DNA of 64,000 nucleotides from Misgurnus anguillicaudatus (lineage: Eukaryota; Chordata; Actinopteri; Cypriniformes; Cobitidae): positions 27,421,001 to 27,485,000 of the forward strand of contig NC_073361.2 in NCBI RefSeq assembly GCF_027580225.2, written 5' to 3'. How positions within the stretch are numbered: the stretch's first letter is position 1; each line of letters opens with the position of its first letter. Position numbers and translations under genes: made by a program. A model generated the notes under the pieces. That model searched no databases, was not told the DNA's origin, and saw nothing but the letters and a program-made list of their open reading frames with translations. Below, piece by piece: positions 51,740 through 63,821 of the stretch.

Positions 51740-52028
51740 TTTGATGAGTTCTCAAATATGGGTAGTTTTCTTCTAAAATACCAAATTTTGAGCAAAAAGC
51801 TAAGATAATTGCATTTTTAAGGACTTTTGATAGAGATCAGATTCAGACCGATATTCAAAACATACACAGAGTTTGAACTGTTTGGCCTTAGCGGTTGCTT
51901 CCGGGTTTTATAAGTTGGCCACCTGGTGGATAATAGTGGAAATACGGATTGCTGTAAAAACTTATCATTGGCAAGGAAGCGTTTCTCTTAATTGACAAGA
52001 TAACTTGTCAATGGCGGGGAAGAAGTTA
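51740..52028 (+). repeat. Short copy of the element at 54926-56621
   Basis: Matches 55030-55155 (GGGTAG...TTTTGAGCAAA...GAGATCAGATTC...AACATACACAGAGTTT) and 56500-56630 (GTGGATAATAG...TTGACAAGATAACTTGTCAATGGCGGGG). It lacks the tandem array and most of the interior. Confidence 0.75.
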
Positions 52029-52110
52029 ATATTTTATCACCTATCCCTTTGATCACATTATTTTATGATATACTTAATTAGCTGCCTGGCACAACAACTA
52101 TGTGCTAGAT

Positions 52111-53294
52111 CAGTGGTTCCCAACCTTTTTAGCCCTAAGTACCCCCACAGCCCTATTAGTAAGGCTCAAGTACCCCTTCATCGAAACTAAACCAAAGTTG
52201 TGTTTTAAAGACAAATAATTAGTAATTTTAATTAATTAATTAATTTTAAACATTAAAGTAAAAAGCACTGACTGATGAAGCATGTTTATTTCAACAAACC
52301 ACTACCATTGCGATCAGTGTTTGCATTTTATCAGCTCATTTGCATTTTAAAAGACAGACCCAAAAACGGTACATTTTGCTCAGGCCTACAAAATGGCAAT
52401 TTTGACATGCTATAATTAATTATCTGTAGGGTGTTTTGAGATAAAACTTCAAATATGGACTCTGGGAACGCCAAATACTTATTTTACAAATTAAAAAAAA
52501 TCATCATATGACCCCTTTAAGGGCCAGATTTACTAACAGCTTGCGCAAACCATAATTTTGCCATTAAATAACGACTGAACTTACTAAAGACACGCAATAG
52601 ATATTTAGCTCTGAAAAGGTGTTATTTTTGCGACCTGTTTGCATATGCATTTGTGGAAGTTTTCCTACATTAACATTAATGCGAGGAGAGTATTACATTT
52701 TGCCAGAGGAACATACTTTAAAATAAATATATAGTATAGTATATATAGCCCTAAATTTACTAAAATCTCAATTAAAGTTACTGATAATTAAAGTGTGCAA
52801 ATAAGTTAAATTATTCTGTTCAAATATAAAGAGAAACAAAATGTGTTAAGGCATTCTCTATAAATACAAAAGACATCATACGGGACAAAATATGTTAGCC
52901 AAAAACAATGCAAACTTTTTTTTGCATAATTTGAAAATGCAACGGCAGCGGGAATGAATATTATAACATTATTTTAACAGAATTTATAGTTAATAAACTT
53001 TGTGTCTTTAGAAACTATTCAGGTTCATTGAAAATAGTTCGATCGTTCTTGAGTTGGACATCGCTATTGCGTTTTGGATCATGCAGCGCATTTACTCTTG
53101 ACGGCAAATTATATTAATGATAAGATTAAAATTACAATGTTGTCCTTTTTACAATGCTTTCCTCACAAAAATTAATCTTAGGTAAATGACTGGACAAGCG
53201 AAAGACATTTTTATTAAAAGTAAATGAGATCAAAGCAAAATGTAAATTTTTTCACGTACCCCCTGGAAACTCTTCCCCCGGTTGGGAATCACTG
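52111..53294. mobile_element. hAT-type element with CAGTGGTTCCCAACC termini
   Basis: CAGTGGTTCCCAACC at the left and GGTTGGGAATCACTG at the right (14 of 15 paired), followed by AAGTACCCC against its counterpart CACGTACCCCC. Non-coding. Another element beginning GGGCCAGATTTACTAACAG lies inside near 52518. The 8-bp flanks do not match, so the termini may have been rearranged. Confidence 0.75.
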
Positions 53295-53479
53295 GTTTAT
53301 TGCACGTTACGGCCAAAACACACCCATTACTCATTATGAGAATATGAACAACCCTTTTAGGCTGTGCACTTGGCGCATAAACCATTTTTCCCATCGTTAA
53401 ATTAGCAAAAGTGGAATCGGACACGCCCATTTAGACTGTGCGTTTTAGACAATGCGCTTAGATCGTTAAAATAGGGCCC
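53295..53479 (-). mobile_element. Truncated DNA-element end (GGGCCCTATTTTAACG)
   Basis: The minus strand begins GGGCCCTATTTTAACGATC, an end common to a fish DNA-element family (from memory). Its other end is not seen and it abuts the hAT element. Confidence 0.5.
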
Positions 53480-53697
53480 ACAGTGTGCAAGTGTTTTTTG
53501 GGTTTTATATTACAAAAATCTTTGGTTTTAAAAGGTTCTTAGAAGACCCATTTTTGGTTCTCCAATGGCATCACTGTGAAGAACCCTTTTACAACCTTTA
53601 TTTTTAAACGGGTAGTGGTTAAAGACAATTTAATGTTGGTCCCTTACTTGTCTTTCATGTTAAAGGAAAATGTATTTTAGTACTTTTAAGCATCGAT

Positions 53698-53922
53698 TTC
53701 CCAGACAGGTTTAGATTAATCCAGCATTAAGCCTTAGTTATGTTAGGGCATTAAAGTGGTTTTTACAAACATACCTTACAAAAAACAATACAGGTGTGCA
53801 TCTTGAGACAAAACAATGATACTGATATATCTTAAGATATGTCAGTGCAAGGTGTTTTAAAATTAAGGCAGCTCAAACATCCATTTTAGTCTGGGACTAG
53901 GATAAGCCCTGTCCAGGAAACC
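53698..53922. mobile_element. MITE of the TTTCCCAGACAGG family
   Basis: TTTCCCAGACAGGTTTAGATTAA at the left and TAAGCCCTGTCCAGGAAACC at the right are inverted termini; AAAACAATG and TTGAGACA family words are present. Relatives at 3843-4947 (split) and 44985-45202. Confidence 0.75.
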
Positions 53923-54925
53923 TTCCCAAAAAAATGTAAACTGACAACTTTAAACTACTTTGCTACAATGGCTGTTCATAATGACACCTCTACATCAGCA
54001 GTACAGAAAATGTGAACCAGCCTGTGAAAACCCAACTTAAGTCAGTTTTTGTGATTTACTGATCCTAAAAACAAATTTTGTGAAAATATAACTTTGATAT
54101 ATTTAATACTGATAGAGTGAGATCATGTATTTAAATCAGTGTGAAATAAATGAGTGAAATTAAACTTTGATGCTTTTAATCTCATAATTAGATTATGAGA
54201 CTTTAACCTGGATTTCACAGACAGGGTCCCAAATATAAATGCACCGCTAATGTCGATAGCAAAAATCTAATGGGGGAATTAAAGAAAAGCGTCAATCACA
54301 ACTAACTCTCTGTGGCCGCATAATAAACACACAGATTTATCCCACGTTTATCTGCGTTCCTCGTCATTTAGACCCAATTAAAAATGGACTGGGACAGTAA
54401 AAAGAATGTTTTCTCAGACACAGCCGGCGATGGTCTTTTTCCTGCGAGTGCTCCAGATCCACACAGGATAATTAATCTCAGTTACAGTCTAGAGTGTCTA
54501 ACACAGTCAGGGCACCCAGTTATAAGTGTCTGTGTGTGTGTTTTCTCACAAAGGCTTTTCAAAGCGGTTTCTGGTGTGATGGAGGTTAGAGAGAATGATT
54601 TAATAATAAATGTGTGGGAGACTTGTGGATCATCGAACTGTCATTGTGGGTGGAGGTAATTTGTACATGTGTGTTTAAGATGATATTACATTACAAGATT
54701 CCCAAAAATTAAAGACAAGAGATTAACCAGGGGAATCAATCTCTTAAATTACATCACATACTTATTTTCATTTAGCCTACACATTTATTCATTTTGATAA
54801 ACTATAATAACAAAATGGTTATGTTTTATTAGACCCAGCACGACCCTTACATGTAATTCAATGTCTCGTGTGACCTAATGCTTTATATATATTTCTAAAA
54901 ATATGATACATTTTTTTCTATTTAC
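53923..54925 (-). other. rsu1 intron, candidate conserved non-coding block
   Basis: 54195-54530 is repeat-free with TAATTA-rich and ATAAATC words; the 91-residue frame over it has no recognisable domain. Low confidence. Confidence 0.3.
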
Positions 54926-56621
54926 TCATTCCCCCGCCAGCTTTTTTTTTAAAAGTTGCCAGCCAGCATTTTTTTTTGTTATTTTCACAAAAGCTTCACA
55001 ATATATTTTTTCTTTTTTATAACTTTTTCAACATGGGTAGGTTTCTTAAAAAATAAAAAATTTTGAGCAAATAGCTGAAATAATTGCATTTGTGTAAAGG
55101 AATTTTGTTAGAGATCAGATTCTTAATGAAGATCAAAACATACACAGAGTTTAAAATTCAGTCCTTCCTGAAAATGCTGAGTTTTGGTGATTGTTGCGGG
55201 CAAAAATACTTGATCTTGCGACACGTTTTCTTAAAAAATGCAATGGAATATGCGGGATATTTATGCAATTTTATGCGATGAAATTGCGGGGGCTTGCCAA
55301 TATTGCGGGGGCTTGCCAATATTGCGGGGACTTGCCAATATTGCGGGGACTTGCCAATATTGCGGGGACTTGCCAATATTGCGGGGACTTGCCAATATTG
55401 CGGGGACTTGCCAATATTGCGGGGACTTGCCAATATTGCGGGGACTTGCCAATATTGCGGGGACTTGCCAATATTGCGGGGGACTTGCCAATATTGCGGG
55501 GGACTTGCCAATATTGCGGGGGACTTGCCAATATTGCGGGGGACTTGCCAATATTGCGGGGGACTTGCCAATATTGCGGGGGACTTGCCAATATTGCGGG
55601 GGACTTGCCAATATTGCGGGGGACTTGCCAATATTGCGGGGGACTTGCCAATATTGCGGGGGACTTGCCAATATTGCGGGGGACTTGCCAATATTGCGGG
55701 GGACTTGCCAATATTGCGGGGGACTTGCCAATATTGCGGGGGACTTGCCAATATTGCGGGGGACTTGCCAATATTGCGGGGGACTTGCCAATATTGCGGG
55801 GGACTTGCCAATATTGCGGGGGACTTGCCAATATTGCGGGGGACTTGCCAATATTGCGGGGGACTTGCCAATATTGCGGGGGACTTGCCAATATTGCGGG
55901 GGACTTGCCAATATTGCGGGGGACTTGCCAATATTGCGGGGGACTTGCCAATATTGCGGGGGACTTGCCAATATTGCGGGGGACTTGCCAATATTGCGGG
56001 GGACTTGCCAATATTGCGGGGGACTTGCCAATATTGCGGGGGACTTGCCAATATTGCGGGGGACTTGCCAATATTGCGGGGGACTTGCCAATATTGCGGG
56101 GGACTTGCCAATATTGCGGGGGACTTGCCAATATTGCGGGGGACTTGCCAATATTGCGGGGGACTTGCAAGAACTGTTTGCAGCTTTTGGAGCTTTTCAT
56201 TGATGTTCACATCGCGTAATTATGTCACTTCTCAACATTCCCATGACAACAGGGGACTTTTTGCTACGAAAATGCGGGGATTATGAAATCATGCAAGCCC
56301 CGCATATTTTGTGAGCAGAAATCTGCAATTTATGCGGCGAAAGTGCAGCGTATTTAAAAAAATCTGCGACCCGCATAAATATTCGGACTTTGGCTGATTA
56401 TGCATTGAATCATGCAATCGCATATTCGCGTTTTGCTGGAGAAACTAAAAATGTATTAAATTCGTTTTTGCATACGTTTTTTAATAAATTGGGTAACAGT
56501 GCCATCTAGTGGATAATAGCAGATTAACAGATTATCATAAAAACTTGCCAGGAAGACGTCATTGGCAGGGAAATGTTTTTTTCTTAATTGACGAGATAAC
56601 TCGTCAATGGCGGGGAAAGAG
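54926..56621. mobile_element. DNA element hosting the 19/20-bp tandem array
   Basis: Ends are TCATTCCCCCGCCAGC and TGGCGGGGAAAGAG, short inverted repeats. Flanks of the array are rich in TATGCG, TGCGGG and GCATAAAT words typical of one element. A short relative is at 51740-52028. The tandem array occupies about half of this copy. Confidence 0.65.
55293..56163. repeat. Homogeneous tandem array, 9 x 19 bp then 35 x 20 bp
   Basis: The first nine units are 19 bp; the next thirty-five are the 20-mer CTTGCCAATATTGCGGGGGA, identical as read. The switch is one extra G in the G run. The unit contains no stop codon on either strand, and 20 is not a multiple of 3, so all six frames are open for 296-350 codons. 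None has independent gene evidence. A CCAAT word and a five-G run recur every 20 bp. Confidence 0.97.
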
Positions 56622-58007
56622 TTAATATTTAAAGCTGCAATCCTTACCTTTTGCCTCTTTATCCCCATCTCAGTTTGAAACATAAAATTACAAGTTACTT
56701 GTTGTTAGTGGTCTGTGCGTTTCTGTTCATAGTTCTTCTCTTTTATTTTAAACTTCTTGTTATCATGTTTGTGTCATATTTCTCATTTCCCTGATGTGTC
56801 ATGTTCTGATTGGCTCTCTTGTGTTATGTTTTCATTGGTCCACTGTCTATATATAAAGCCCTCATGTTCGCATTGTCCATTGTTTAGATTTACCGTTGTA
56901 ATGTTGCATTTGAAGAGTTCCATGCATTTCTTTCAAACAAAAAAGGTTACACAATGCCGCTTTAAGACATCACAAAAATGTTACTTTATTTACTGTACAG
57001 AAAAGTTTGCAAGTACTGAACTGTGAGAGAAAGAGAGAGAGAAAGCGTGAGAGAGAAAAAGAGAGGGAATATCAATGACAGACCGCTTCTCGTATATTTA
57101 ACTACTGTTTAACACAAGTTAAAGGCCACAGATGAACTCCTTTCAGCATAAATACACAATCACTGCCCTCAGTATAAAACGCTATCTGCACTGACAGGCC
57201 AAACGGAAATCCATGCACTGGCTAAATGAGAGTAAATGACAATAATGAAGACGGATCGCAAAGCGGCGGTGAGAGACTCATAACTGATCTCTCCCTTGAC
57301 GCCCCTATTATCAACAAGAGCTGTAGGAATGACCGAAGTCCATTATTGCACAAAGCAGAGGGAGCCAATCACAGCAGACTTTGCTGCCACAACAAACCCT
57401 ATATAATATGAATGATACTGGTGCCTACTGTGTGTGTTTGTACACAGGCGGTCAAGCCAAGTTAGATACGTTCACATTGTACGCAAGATAAACGCTTTAA
57501 AAAGCATGCTCAACCTCAGTTGGTTACCCAGCAAATCTAAGAAAGCAAGCAGAGGAGTTTGGCCAGTTAACATGGCCTTTTATTGATAAACTTTAGCCAG
57601 AGCTTCTGTCCATGAGCTCAAACTAATGAGAAGTGATGGAAACTCTCTTAACCTTTAAAGTCTCCAAAAGCCAGAGTGCAGAATTCACAAACTCGCAGAC
57701 AGAACTTAAATCTAAAAGCTCACATAACACACGCTTAATCATAAGGTACCTATAGAGTAGTATTACATCCTTCATAAGTTTTATCAGATTTATAAAAAAC
57801 AGATCAGCTGTTCGATACTTTCCGAATATACCTGAGGTCCTGGAGGTGTACCGCGGGTGAAGCGAGTCACGAGCAAGCAACACACACACAAAACATGATC
57901 CCACTATCTCTAGATAACATATGTTTGTGTCGTTTACATAATAAACACTTATAATACGCGCTAAGGGCCAATAAAACACAGACATTTAATGCAGTTTTAC
58001 GTACTGC
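56622..58007 (-). other. rsu1 intron, candidate conserved non-coding block
   Basis: 57215-57415 is balanced, repeat-free and followed by a TATATAATATG word; GA-rich low complexity at about 57025-57065. The 120-residue minus frame at 57623-57985 shows no domain. Confidence 0.35.
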
Positions 58008-58220
58008 CTGCGACTCATGACCCGGTTGGGACCGCCCCATTTCAACAAACTATATCCATTGTTTCCATAAGACTGGATTCTTTGGGAAGCTAAACAAGCT
58101 TAAATTTCCCTAACAAACAACAAGACACTTCTTTAGAGACGCTGATTTCATGTCAACTCTTGGTTGGTTGCCCAATTGCTTCTTTGAAACTTTGCCTGCT
58201 ATGTTTAGCATGAGGAATTC
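58008..58220 (+). repeat. Relative of the insertion at 13009-13497
   Basis: Shares ACTCATGACCCGGTTGGG and TGTTTAGCATGAGGAA with it in the same order. Confidence 0.6.
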
Positions 58221-58329
58221 AACTCTTAGATATTTCACAAGACTTTTTTAAGATGTCAAATAAATTTTTGGTGTCCCCAGAATCGTATGCGAAGTTCTAG
58301 CTGAAAATACCATATAGATCATTTATTAA

Positions 58330-58620
58330 AGCATTTTAAAATTGCCACTTTGTAGGCGTGAGTAAATAAGCTGATCTCTGCACTAAATGGCAGTGCGGTG
58401 GTAGGATAGTGTAGATTAAGGGGCGGTATTATCACCTTCTGACATCACAAGGGGAGACACATTTCAATGACCAATTTTTCACATGCTTGCAGAGAATGGT
58501 TTACCAAAATTAAGTTACTGGATTGTTCTTTTTCACATTTTTTAAGTTGACAAAAGCACTGGGGACCCAATTAGCAATTATAGCACTTAAACAAAGATTT
58601 TCATGATATGTCCCCTTTAA
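58330..58620 (+). repeat. Dispersed repeat, copy 2 (partner 50555-50880)
   Basis: Collinear with the first copy, ending at ATGATATGTCCCCTTTAA. Confidence 0.8.
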
Positions 58621-60202
58621 ACAGCGTCAGAATGCATGAAATATAGCCAAACAATCCCAACGTTTACCGAAAATTAAAACTGTCAACATTGACAGTACCC
58701 TTAATTCACAAATGGTACAAAAGTAATTTAGGCTAATTTGCAGAAGTGAACTGTGTTCAGACCAATCGATTGAACCAAGGGAGAAAACAACTTTAAGCCT
58801 GATGCGCACTGTACGATTTTGAATAGTCCTTTACGATTGTTGCATGTCAGACTATCCTAAAATGATCCCAGCTATAAGCTATGTCACACTGCGAGTTCTC
58901 AGTTGTCATTAATGTCAAACTGTTTGACAGTCAAGTCTTGTTAAATACGGACACACGCAAGAAGACTTGTCTGGAGTTGTATGTCATTGTAGAAGCCACA
59001 CTGCATGACAGTGTCTAAAAACTTTGTTGTTAATTTTGGTCACATTGGTCATTAATCGTCTTTCAGATAACGTGTCAAACATATGAAGAGTTTGGTCTAA
59101 AACGCAATAAATGCCTTTTTTTTAATGCGTTACCGCCAAAATCAGTATTGTATCAGGTAAGTATTAAAAAGTCAATTCTTAATTTTACGCAAAATCCAAT
59201 ATCCGCCTTGTTATTCTGTCATATTTTCTCCAAAAACGCGATAAACGCCAGTCCTCCTTCTCTGCAGAATGCAATAAATCCGCACAACAAATCACAGCTC
59301 ACCATTCCACGCATTGTAAACAACAATGGCGGATTGTTGAATACACACAAAATCCTAGTTTTCCTTATCTACTTTGTGTACTTTTGTTGGCATTGATAAA
59401 CCTGTGGTGGTTTTCTGTGAAAGGGAAGAAACATAAGCGATCAAAATTGAATAATGTACGTGAGAGGCACTCGGGCAAAGGAAAAATGCTGGCTGTTGCT
59501 TGTTCTCCCGACAGCATCGAGCTTCTGTCATGCTAACACATTGACCCCAGAGGATCTTATGAAAAACTTTCCATTATTTTACTAGAAGCCAACGAAAATC
59601 GAGCAGAACCAAAACATTTTACTGCTGATCGCTATCAAAAAAGTTCAGAGACGACGTCCCAAGGATCACAGCAGCAATGACAGTGTTCTTAATATGACAA
59701 AGTAAGTGTTTTGGTTAATGCCATTAATGTTTATTTTTTAATCAGTGTATACCACTAGTCAACTAAATGATTATAACATGGCAAAGATGAATGCACATTT
59801 ATATATTGATTCAATAGATTTATAGCATTTTGAAAAAAAAAACTTGTCATGGATTTATTGCATCTGGAAAAAAATATCAGTTTAAAGGTACAATTTGTAA
59901 GATATTTGCAGTAAAATATCCAAAAACCACTAGTCCGGTGTTATTTATTTTGTCCAGCTGATTACTATCAATATCTATAATGTTTTCAACTACTTGTAAA
60001 TTATGAGAAAATTGCTGCGCTATACAGTGACACGGGGCAGTGCAGTCGCCTGTAAATGACGTTAATATCTACGTTTTCCCTTTGTTACCGCCTTTACTGA
60101 CGTAAAAACCACATGACAACAGTGTCGTGGACAAATGCGGAAGTAATAGTGTCTGTCGGGCCACTCGCTTTTTTATGGTAAGTTTGTTCATCTGAACACT
60201 TA

Positions 60203-60691
60203 GGTGTTTTCACATATAGTTCATTTTAAAAAGAACCAAACCCAGTTCACTTAAAGTGAACCAGAAAAGGGACTAGCCGAATGTGACCTCAGTCCTTTTG
60301 GTGTTCACAATATAGTGGACTCAAAAGAGGACCCAGTTCTTTTTTTGGTCCTCTTCAGAACTGAAGTGATCTCAGACCCTTTCTAGTTCACATCACAACT
60401 TAATAAGAACTCAGACCCCAGCTTTCTGTGCAGCAGTTTATTTTGATACAATGTCAAAACCACACGCGATATGGACCGGGACCTCATTGATTTCACATAT
60501 CAAAAAGAAATCGAACCACAAAAGAACCCAAAAGCGAACCGCACCCAGACCACCTCCAGAAGTGGTCTGAGTTCGGTTCGCTCCCGGGTCCCCTTAGGGG
60601 GGTCTGAGATCACTTGGTTTGTTCACATATACACCCTGAACTGCTCTGAGAGCGTTTAGAGGGCTCAAACGAACTAGGTGTGAAAACACCC
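60203..60691. mobile_element. Nested element with GGTGTTTTCACA termini
   Basis: GGTGTTTTCACATATAGTTC at the left and GAACTAGGTGTGAAAACACC at the right are inverted termini. TTA flanks both sides (60200-60202 and 60692-60694), allowing a Harbinger-like 3-bp target. The interior carries many GGTTC/GAACC words. Non-coding. Confidence 0.75.
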
Positions 60692-60821
60692 TTAATTCTG
60701 TGCTGGGTTAACAAACCATCTTGTTGGACTAATACTGTAACATCTGTGACTAACAATTGCGTTTTGAACATTACATGAAAAAAAAAAACATCAAACACAA
60801 CATTTATAAAACTTGATTAAA

Positions 60822-61253
60822 TAAAACGTAGCGCTTTTACAAGCGGATTAAAAAGAGGAACTATATTTTATGGCGTAATAGCACTTTTGGGAGTACTTCG
60901 ACTCGGCGCAGTAACACCGAAGAGTCGAAGTACTCCCAAAAGTGCTTTTACGCCATAAAATATAGTTCCTCTTTTAAATCCGCTTAGAAAAGCGCTACGT
61001 TTTAATTTGTACCACCAAACTTGCTCGTATAACTACTCGTCTTAAATAGGAAAAACGTTGATGTGTTTGGTCACTTCTAACTTTATCTCTAAATGGTAGC
61101 ATTGAATGAATGGGGCTAAGTTATATGCTATCGAAGCGTCGCAGCGCGCTCCAGCGCTTACGTGCACGCACACAGATGATAGAGGGATGTATCAACAATT
61201 CTTAGTTAAGGTAATAACACATTTTAATATTGAAAATTAGTAGACTATTCCTT
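60822..61253. mobile_element. Foldback element with 183-bp central palindrome
   Basis: 60822-61004 folds on itself. The inner 23-bp arms CACTTTTGGGAGTACTTCG(ACTC) are exact inverse copies around a 17-nt loop, and outer arms (AACTATATTTTATGGCG) pair with few mismatches. The right side continues to 61253 as a unique arm ending ATTCCTTTAA; the matching left arm is missing, so the element is truncated at 60822. Confidence 0.8.
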
Positions 61254-61440
61254 TAAATCTCTGAAAATCAAATTATAGATTTGAATTTTGTATGTTTTAT
61301 AACCTAAAGATGCTATGTGAACATTTGTAACAGAAAATAGTGCTTTTCATTTCGTCACTTCCTTGGTATAGAAAACACATTTTTCCCAAATTAGTCAAAA
61401 TGGATTTATTGCATTTTGGAACCAAACCAAAGGATTACAG

Positions 61441-63821
61441 GAATTTTGCTGAATTCTCACAATAAGTGTTGGCCAGCCCTAAAATCAGTGTGCACTTGGC
61501 TTTACCCGTGGTTCAGATATATTTTAAACCATCTGATTTGTCTACAAGGTAAATCGGTAAGCCAAGTTTAAGAATAATATAAAAGTCAATACCGACCAAC
61601 ATCATTTAGGATGCACAAACAGAACACAGATGAAAGCCACCTAGTGCGACAGGACAACCACAAGACATAGCTACTATTTGATCTAGAAACAGAAAAGTGG
61701 TAACCTGCTGACTACTTCCCCTTTAAGCTGCACAAATATACAGAATAAGGGGCATTATGGGAAATCTGGTGTCAGTTTCTTTGCATAAGGGCTCGGTCAT
61801 CTGAGGAAGCAGCAATGCATGAATATAATTAGAGACAACATGGAGAGGATAGAGTCTGTCTAAGGTGCTGAAACATGGGTGCCGAGTTTAACTCATAAAT
61901 TAAGAAAAAAAATCTTAATCGCTAAAGTTATCTGGTAGTATCTGCAACAGACTGAGTACAAAATCAAGCAGTTTCATGGTACAGATATGTACCTTCCTAA
62001 TCAAACCATCTCAGGAGTATTTCAGAGCTGATAACATCTAATGAGCTTTAATCCTGTTATGCTAACAGATCCATCCTATGTACATCACACGGGCAGAACT
62101 GCTTTCACTCAGTCAGAGACTAAACCATCAGAGCCAGGAAAGAGACCTCTGACCCCAGCAGACACAATCTCTCTCCATCCGAAACACACAGCATTTAAGA
62201 TCTGTCATCTTTACTTCCCAGTTCCCACTGACGCATGCCAATAGCTTTGAAGCGAATAGCACGTCTATGAGCGGACAGATTCAGGACTTTCGGCACGTGT
62301 GCGTGTTGGCGTGTCAGCGCGTGAGCCGGCGGTTAAGTTAATTGCAGTTGGTTTTTCCGTCATCTCTGGACAGCTGTGAAGAGGAGAGCTGGAGTTGTAC
62401 CGCGGTCAACAAGCATTTAGAGTCGGAGATGAATAAAAGATGGAGGGGAGGAGGCTTTACGATATGTTAATGCATTATGAGCACGAAGACTCTCCCCAAT
62501 GCTGTCAGTCAGATATAAGATCCCTCTGTCAGGTTAACAAGCCGCCCCATGAAATATGCATGACGGATACACCACTCAAACCCCTCCGCTCGTCCTCTTC
62601 TTCCTCTGGCCGTGCTTCGATACTACAACTGAACCTACTGGCATAAAAGCGGGAAATGAGAGGAGAGGCTCAAAATTGCTTTTTAAACTAAAAACAGCAT
62701 GTTGATTACAGTTTGTCCAGAGACGGGCCTCAACATAAAAGACATACCACGTTATCAACATTCAAGAAACAACCAATGCAGATCTCAAAACTGAAATGTG
62801 TCATTTCAGACCTATAGTCAGTGACGTTTCACAAACACTCCCCTTGTTTCCGACTTGTCGGATAAACAGGTTGTCCATTCCAAAGTTAAACTCTTGGTTG
62901 AGACAGTGTTGCCGTTTTGGGAATGATGCTTGTGCTCGAAATATGGCTGCTTGATTATAGGCAAAATCATAATCATGATTATTTTGGTAAAAATCATAAT
63001 CACGATTATTAAGGATGATTAATCGGTGTCTTTGAAAACATGCATTTATTTAACCTTTTTCTTAAGTTGCAAATAGGCAGTCAAAGCAGTGGTGCCTTCG
63101 AATTGCCTTACAAACCTTCGGTCCATCAGCAGTCGGCACGCAATTTATATTTTTATTGCACAAAAATTGTTTTACCTCGATTCATTTTGTTTTTGTAATT
63201 GTTTGAATAAAAAATTTAAATTGATAATCAAAAGCGATTATTTAACTTACAATGGTTTGACGCACCACAAATTCAATGTTTAAACTTTGTAGAGATTTAA
63301 AAAAAACAAATGGCTTATTCTAATAAAAAATTGAAAAATATGTTACTGATGAAGTTTTCTAACTAAACTCAAACTAAACGATCAAAAGAGCAAGCAAAAC
63401 ATCCAAAAGCAAACACTAATGCAAGGTTACAGAGGGGCTGATTACAAAACAGCGATTTTAACCACTAAAAGTGAACGTTTCTATGCAGTACGACGTTTGT
63501 TTACACGACAATGGTGTTTTGGGGTCCTAAAAATGCAAAATTTTTAAGACAGGTTTCAAAGTTTTTGATAACAGGGACTTGTTGTTTCTGTGTAAACAAC
63601 GTAAACGCGAATCTGTGATAACGTTAACATCATGCCCATGTGTTAATTTGGTCTATAGGCATGCGCTAGTATAACCAAAACAACAATGACGGCCTACAGA
63701 ACTGTGTTTGTGCTGATCAACACACTAGGTTAATTAACGCATTCTTATTTTTGTGGTTTTGTCCAGGGTGACTTAGTAATAAATCTCTCTCATCGTTCAT
63801 CGAAACAAAACTGCTATAGCA
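61441..63821 (-). other. rsu1 intron, candidate conserved non-coding block at 62225-62600
   Basis: 62225-62600 stands out: repeat-free, balanced, with GTTAATGCATTATGAGC, TTAATTGCAG and ATATGCATGA words. 62936-63060 holds a short repeat of ATAATCATGATTATT type. No LRR-coding exon of rsu1 is visible. Confidence 0.35.

Larger units (their letters stand above)
59081..61440. mobile_element. Large DNA element with TATGAAGAGTTTGG end, carrying nested insertions
   Basis: The left end TATGAAGAGTTTGGTCTAAA, then ACGCAATAAATG, is mirrored at the right by ATTTATTGCATTTTGGAACC (61400-61425). The right arm, about 61255-61440, is the reverse complement of 63822-64000, showing that the family has ~180-bp inverted termini. 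Contains insertions at 60203-60691 and 60822-61253. No intact transposase frame. Confidence 0.6.

Noticed and set aside
54384..54659. rsu1 exon on the opposite strand or a new gene
   Set aside because: No leucine-rich-repeat residues and wrong strand for rsu1; no splice sites matched to a family.
55293..56163. CRISPR array
   Set aside because: Units are head-to-tail without unique spacers and the setting is a vertebrate genome.
55158..56286. Six overlapping ORFs of 296-350 codons
   Set aside because: All are readings of one 20-bp tandem repeat that contains no stop on either strand. There is no start context, domain or codon bias.
57623..57985. 120-residue minus-strand ORF as a gene
   Set aside because: AT-rich intronic sequence with no domain; the composition explains it.
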